Positions 60,082-64,000 of a stretch of 64,000 nucleotides of DNA are shown here, one piece after another. Within the stretch, counting starts at the first letter, position 1. Each line of letters opens with the position of its first letter. This DNA is from Streptomyces solicavernae (lineage in GTDB: Bacteria; Actinomycetota; Actinomycetes; Streptomycetales; Streptomycetaceae), in contig NZ_JASCIR010000024.1 of the NCBI RefSeq assembly GCF_029968095.1, positions 1 through 64,000 on the forward strand, written 5' to 3'. The notes beneath the pieces were generated by a model. That model was given only the letters and a program-made list of their open reading frames with translations, had not been told where the DNA came from and did not search any database. The position numbers were made by a program, and so were the translations under genes.

Positions 60082-62484
60082 GTGACGATCACCTCCCCCG
60101 AGCACGACCCGTACGTCCGCGTCCGCGGTGCCCGTGAGCACAATCTGCGGGGCGTGGACGTGGACGTGCCACGGGACGTGCTCGTGGCGTTCACCGGGGT
60201 CTCCGGGTCCGGGAAGTCCTCGCTCGCGTTCGGGACGATCTACGCGGAGGCGCAGCGGCGGTACTTCGAGTCGGTCGCGCCGTACGCGCGCCGCCTCATC
60301 CACCAGGTGGGCGTGCCGAAGGTGGGCGAGATCAGCGGGCTTCCGCCGGCGGTCTCGCTCGAACAGCGGCGCTCCGCGCCGACCTCGCGGTCCTCGGTGG
60401 GCACGGTGACGACGCTCTCCAACTCGCTGCGGATGCTGTTCTCCCGCGCGGGCGACTACCCCCAGGGCGCCGAACGCCTCGACTCCGACGCGTTCTCCCC
60501 GAACACGGCCGCGGGCGCCTGCCCGGACTGCCACGGCCTGGGCCTGGTGCACCGTACGACGGAGGCGCTGCTCGTGCCCGACCCGGCCGTGTCGATCCGG
60601 GAGGGCGCGATCGCGGCGTGGCCGGGCGCCTGGCAGGGCAAGAACCTGCGGGACGTTGTTGACGCGCTCGGGTACGACGTGGACCGGCCGTGGCGGGAGC
60701 TCGCGCAGGCGGACCGGGACTGGATCCTGTTCACCGACGAGCAGCCGGTGGTCACCGTGCACCCGGTACGGGACGCGGGCCGCATCCAACGCCCGTACCA
60801 GGGCACGTACATGAGCGCCCGGCGGTACGTGCTGAAGACCTTCGCGGACTCCAGGAGCCAGACGCTGCGGGCCAGGGCCGAGCGGTTCCTTCAGAGCACG
60901 CCGTGCCCGGGGTGCGCGGGGCGGCGGCTGCGGCCCGAGGCGCTGGCGGTGACGTTCGCGGGGCGCACGATCGCGGATCTCGCCGCGCTGCCGCTGACGG
61001 CCCTCGCCGCGCTGCTGCGGGCGGCGGACGGCGACGAGGCGGCCCGTCTCCTCACCGAGGACCTGCTCGCCCGGATCGAGGTCATCACCGAACTCGGCCT
61101 GGGATACCTGGGGTTGGACCGCTCCACACCCTCACTGTCGGCGGGCGAACTCCAACGCCTGCGCCTGGCCACGCAGTTGAGGTCGGGCCTGTTCGGGGTG
61201 GTGTACGTCCTGGACGAGCCGTCGGCGGGCCTGCACCCGGCGGACACGGAGGCGCTGCTCACGGTCCTGGAGCGGCTGAAGGCGGCGGGCAACTCGGTGT
61301 TCGTGGTCGAGCACCATCTCGATGTGGTCCGCCACGCCGACTGGCTGGTCGATGTGGGCCCGCGCGCCGGCGAGCACGGCGGCCGGGTGCTGCACAGCGG
61401 GACGGTGGCCGACCTGGCGCGGGTCGAGGAGTCGGCGACGCGGCGGTTCCTGTTCGAGCCGTCGCGGGCCGGTACGCGGGCGGTGCGCGAGCCGGACGGC
61501 TGGCTGAAGCTGTCCGGGGTGACGCGGCACAACCTGCGGGACGTGGACGCGGAGTTCCCGCTCGCCACGTTCACCGCGGTCACGGGCGTCTCCGGCTCGG
61601 GCAAGTCGACGCTGGTGAGCCAGGAACTGCCGCTCGCCGCCGAGGAGTTGACGTCCGTACGCCGCGTGGTCCAGGTCGACCAGCGGCCGATCGGCCGTAC
61701 GCCGCGCTCCAACCTGGCGACGTACACGGGCCTCTTCGACGCCGTACGGAAGCTGTTCGCGGAGACAACGGAGGCGCGGGCGCGCGGGTACCGGGTCGGC
61801 CGGTTCTCCTTCAACGTGGCCGGCGGGCGCTGCGAGACCTGCCAGGGCGAGGGCTTCGTCTCGGTGGAGCTGCTGTTCCTGCCCAGTACGTACGCGCCCT
61901 GCCCGGACTGCGGAGGCGCCCGCTACAACGCCGAGACGCTGGAGGTCACGTATCGCGGCCGGACGATCGCGGAGGTCCTCGACTTGACCGTGGAGGCGGC
62001 GGCGGAGTTCTTCGCGGACGTGCCGGCGGCGGCGCGCAGCCTGGCCACTCTCCTGGACGTGGGCCTGGGCTATCTGCGGCTCGGCCAGCCCGCGACGGAG
62101 CTGTCCGGCGGCGAGGCGCAGCGCATCAAGCTGGCCGGCGAGCTCCAGCGGGTGCAGCGCGGCCACACCCTGTACGTGCTCGACGAGCCGACCACCGGCC
62201 TGCACCCGGCCGACGCGGAGGTCCTGATGCGGCAGCTGCACGGCCTGGTGGACGCGGGCAACACGGTGGTGGTCGTCGAGCACGACATGGCGGTGGTGGC
62301 GGACGCGGACTGGGTGATCGACCTGGGGCCCGGCGGCGGCGACGCGGGCGGCCGGATCGTCGCGGCGGGGCCGCCCGCGGAGGTCGCGCGGGCGGCGGGG
62401 AGCCGGACGGGTCCTTATCTGGCGGCGGCGCTGTCCGCGGAGGCTACGCCTTTGGCGGTGCCACGAACTGCACATCGAGGTTGA
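60082..62484 (+). CDS. Class II UvrA-like excinuclease ATPase (second paralogue)
   Basis: An 800-residue tandem ABC ATPase distinct from the one at 48.5-50.9 kb. Walker A GVSGSGKSS and GVSGSGKST; signatures LSAGELQRLRLA (first, with Ala for Gly) and LSGGEAQRIKLA; Cys pairs CPDCHG, CPGCAG, CETCQG and CPDCGG. It keeps the PYARRLIHQVGVPKVGEISG and SVGTVTTLSNSLRMLFSR segments closer to true UvrA but lacks full length. GTG 60082 begins the conserved region. Its last 41 bases overlap the convergent YceI gene. Confidence 0.9.
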   Translation: MTITSPEHDPYVRVRGAREHNLRGVDVDVPRDVLVAFTGVSGSGKSSLAFGTIYAEAQRRYFESVAPYARRLIHQVGVPKVGEISGLPPAVSLEQRRSAPTSRSSVGTVTTLSNSLRMLFSRAGDYPQGAERLDSDAFSPNTAAGACPDCHGLGLVHRTTEALLVPDPAVSIREGAIAAWPGAWQGKNLRDVVDALGYDVDRPWRELAQADRDWILFTDEQPVVTVHPVRDAGRIQRPYQGTYMSARRYVLKTFADSRSQTLRARAERFLQSTPCPGCAGRRLRPEALAVTFAGRTIADLAALPLTALAALLRAADGDEAARLLTEDLLARIEVITELGLGYLGLDRSTPSLSAGELQRLRLATQLRSGLFGVVYVLDEPSAGLHPADTEALLTVLERLKAAGNSVFVVEHHLDVVRHADWLVDVGPRAGEHGGRVLHSGTVADLARVEESATRRFLFEPSRAGTRAVREPDGWLKLSGVTRHNLRDVDAEFPLATFTAVTGVSGSGKSTLVSQELPLAAEELTSVRRVVQVDQRPIGRTPRSNLATYTGLFDAVRKLFAETTEARARGYRVGRFSFNVAGGRCETCQGEGFVSVELLFLPSTYAPCPDCGGARYNAETLEVTYRGRTIAEVLDLTVEAAAEFFADVPAAARSLATLLDVGLGYLRLGQPATELSGGEAQRIKLAGELQRVQRGHTLYVLDEPTTGLHPADAEVLMRQLHGLVDAGNTVVVVEHDMAVVADADWVIDLGPGGGDAGGRIVAAGPPAEVARAAGSRTGPYLAAALSAEATPLAVPRTAHRG

Positions 62485-62995
62485 TCCTGACGACCTCGCC
62501 GAGCAGTCCCGGCGCGAAGTCCAGGCCGTACTCGCTGCGCCGGATCTCCCCGGTCGCCTCGAACCCGGCGTGCGTGGAACCGTCGACCGGGGACTCCACG
62601 ACGCCGCCGAACTCCACGGCGAAGGTGACCGGCCGGGTCACGTCGCCGATGGTGAGGTCCCCGGCGAGCGTCCAGTCCGCGCCCGCGCCCTCGATGCGGG
62701 TCGAGCGGAACGTCATGGTGGGCCGTTGGGCCACGTCCAGCAGGTCGGAGGCGCGGACGTGCGCGTCCCGGTCGGCGTTGCCGGTGTCGACGGAGTCGAG
62801 GGCGACGGTTGCGGTGACGGAGCTCTCGGCCGGCGTCTCGCCGACGACGAGCGCGGCGTCCAGGCGGTTGAAACGGCCGCGGACCTTGGCGATGCCGAGG
62901 TGGCGGATGGTGAAGCCGACGGCGGAGTGGAAGGGGTCGAAGGCCCAGTTGCCGGCGGGCAGGGGCAGTACGGGAGCGGTGGTCTGCGAAGTCAT
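62444..62995 (-). CDS. YceI-family lipid-binding protein
   Basis: A 183-residue lipocalin-like beta-barrel of the YceI family that binds isoprenoid or amide lipids. WAFDPFHSAVGFTIRHLGIAKVRGRF, LLDVAQRPTMTFRST and GDLTIGDVTRPVTFAVEF are characteristic. No signal peptide precedes it from ATG 62995, so it is cytoplasmic, as in many actinobacterial members. Its 3-prime end overlaps that of the convergent UvrA-like gene by 41 bases. Confidence 0.93.
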   Translation of the reverse strand: MTSQTTAPVLPLPAGNWAFDPFHSAVGFTIRHLGIAKVRGRFNRLDAALVVGETPAESSVTATVALDSVDTGNADRDAHVRASDLLDVAQRPTMTFRSTRIEGAGADWTLAGDLTIGDVTRPVTFAVEFGGVVESPVDGSTHAGFEATGEIRRSEYGLDFAPGLLGEVVRINLDVQFVAPPKA

Positions 62996-63041
62996 GCCGC
63001 AACCCTGCGCGGCGTGCGGGCCCGGAGGAAGGCCGGGCGAA

Positions 63042-63146
63042 GGCTGGTAGGGCTCAGGCCGGTAGTGGCCGGGCTGGTAGGGCTCAGGCCGGTAGTGGCC
63101 AGGCCGGTAGTGGCCAGGCTGGTAGTGGCCAGGCTGGTAGTGGCAG
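63042..63146. repeat. Tandem repeat, 15-bp unit (GGCTGGTAGTGGCCA), seven copies
   Basis: Seven consecutive 15-base units fill the divergent gap between the YceI and HTH-regulator genes. Units 1 and 3 carry GGGCTCA, the others TGGCCA or TGGCAG endings. The array occupies the space where both promoters should lie. Confidence 0.93.
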
Positions 63147-63185
63147 GGCCACCCTGAGCGCGGGGCGCGACCGTACGATCGACGA

Positions 63186-64000
63186 GTGAGCGAGAACGAA
63201 CTGGGCGCGTATCTGCGCAGTCTCCGCGAGTCCGTGACGCCCGCCGACGTGGGCCTGCCCGCGGGGCCGCGCCGCCGCACGCCCGGCCTGCGCCGCGCCG
63301 AGCTGGCGATGCTCGCCGGGATCAGCGTCGAGTACCTGGCCCGCCTTGAGCAGGGCCGCGACCGCCACCCGTCCGCGCAGGTCCTCGCCTCGATCTGCGA
63401 CGCGCTGCAGCTGCCGCTGGAGTCCCGGGCCCAGCTGCGGCACCTGCTGAAGGCCGAGGAGGGGCACTACCTGTGCGGGGCGGCGCCGATGCCGGCCCGC
63501 GAGGTGCGCCCGACGGTCCGCGCGCTCCTCGACCGCCTCGAACCGACGCCGGCCGTCGTACGGAACCTCCTCGGCGAGGCCGTCGCGTACACGGAGGCGT
63601 ACGCCCGCCTGATGGGCCCCGTCGGCGCCCTGGACGAGGACCCGCCGAGCCTCATCCGCTACGTGTTCACGGACCCCCGCGCGCGGGCCGCCTACCCGGA
63701 CTGGAACCACGCCGCCGACGAGCAAGTGGCCGCGCTGCACTACGACTTGAGCCGTCGGGACCCGTATGTCGCGGAGCTGGTCGAGGAGTTGACGATCACG
63801 GCGGGCACCCCGTTCACCGACCGCATCAAGGCCCCGTCCCGCCTCCCCTCCCCCACGGGCGTCACCCGCTTCGTCCACCCGGAGGTGGGCGACCTCCGCC
63901 TCGCCTACGAGACGCTGTCCCTCCCGGAGGCGGACGGCCAGCACGTCCTGATCCACCTCCCGGCGGACGCGGCGACGGGCCGGGCCCTGGACCGGTTGCA
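63186..64000 (+). CDS. HTH regulator with MmyB-like ligand-binding domain (partial, runs off right edge)
   Basis: The visible 271 residues begin with an XRE-type HTH (LGAYLRSLRESV, then RRTPGLRRAELAMLAGISVE with YLARLEQGRDRHPSAQVL) and continue with the MmyB-like PAS-fold domain (NLLGEAVAYTEAYARLMGPV, YPDWNHAADEQVAALHYDLS). This class is widespread in Streptomyces and often controls an adjacent oxidoreductase. GTG 63186 is the evident start. It is divergent from the YceI gene across a repeat array. The C-terminus is beyond the window. Confidence 0.9.
   Translation, partial: MSENELGAYLRSLRESVTPADVGLPAGPRRRTPGLRRAELAMLAGISVEYLARLEQGRDRHPSAQVLASICDALQLPLESRAQLRHLLKAEEGHYLCGAAPMPAREVRPTVRALLDRLEPTPAVVRNLLGEAVAYTEAYARLMGPVGALDEDPPSLIRYVFTDPRARAAYPDWNHAADEQVAALHYDLSRRDPYVAELVEELTITAGTPFTDRIKAPSRLPSPTGVTRFVHPEVGDLRLAYETLSLPEADGQHVLIHLPADAATGRALDRL

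Overview
The window is about 70% GC. It has Streptomyces-type coding: GTG and TTG starts, AGGAGG-like ribosome binding sites, ATGA/GTGA stop-start overlaps, an ergothioneine cluster, dodecin, a large Ser/Thr kinase and a MmyB-type HTH regulator. The source is most likely a Streptomyces or close relative, in an accessory catabolic stretch. No rRNA, tRNA, CRISPR array or intact insertion sequence was seen.

Left third (1-28.0 kb): catabolism of an unidentified carboxylic acid by CoA chemistry. A partial etfB, an acyl-CoA dehydrogenase, a 3-hydroxyacyl-CoA dehydrogenase and a two-subunit CoA-transferase face a divergent LysR gene. A MaoC hydratase and a GntR regulator follow. Next comes a TauD-type dioxygenase with a SsuBCA-like ABC importer. 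Facing it is an operon of acyl-CoA ligase, two small unknown proteins and a quinone-oxidoreductase-like MDR enzyme; an amidohydrolase and a second MDR reductase run away from it. A near-identical 18-bp palindrome lies over the dioxygenase promoter and in the MDR/amidohydrolase divergent promoter, so these genes are probably one regulon, perhaps of the nearby GntR. A HAD gene and a YeiH transporter remnant separate this from a second LysR, etfA-etfB and a minus-strand beta-oxidation set (MFS importer, CaiB CoA-transferase, acyl-CoA dehydrogenase, SDR, enoyl-CoA hydratase, thiolase).

Middle (28.2-48.3 kb): a ten-copy 11-bp tandem repeat borders an arsenic resistance locus (two flavoproteins, Acr3, ArsR, divergent ArsC). 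Beside it is a 650-residue regulator that looks like a catalytically dead IS630-type transposase fused to a GntR-FCD regulator. It is divergent from an MFS transporter, FAD oxidase, DapA-family lyase and aldehyde dehydrogenase set. Then follow a disulfide oxidoreductase and thioredoxin pair, a second aldehyde dehydrogenase, a LacI regulator, an amidase and a small secreted protein.

Right third (48.4-64.0 kb): two class II UvrA-like ATPases flank a receptor-type Ser/Thr kinase, the egtABCD ergothioneine genes, a PAS protein, dodecin, a HAD phosphatase and a deleted luciferase-like monooxygenase. A YceI protein and a MmyB-type regulator (cut by the window end) close the window. Short tandem repeats (5-22 bp units) are unusually frequent, in frame within N-termini and between genes. 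Long perfect hairpins mark most convergent gene ends.
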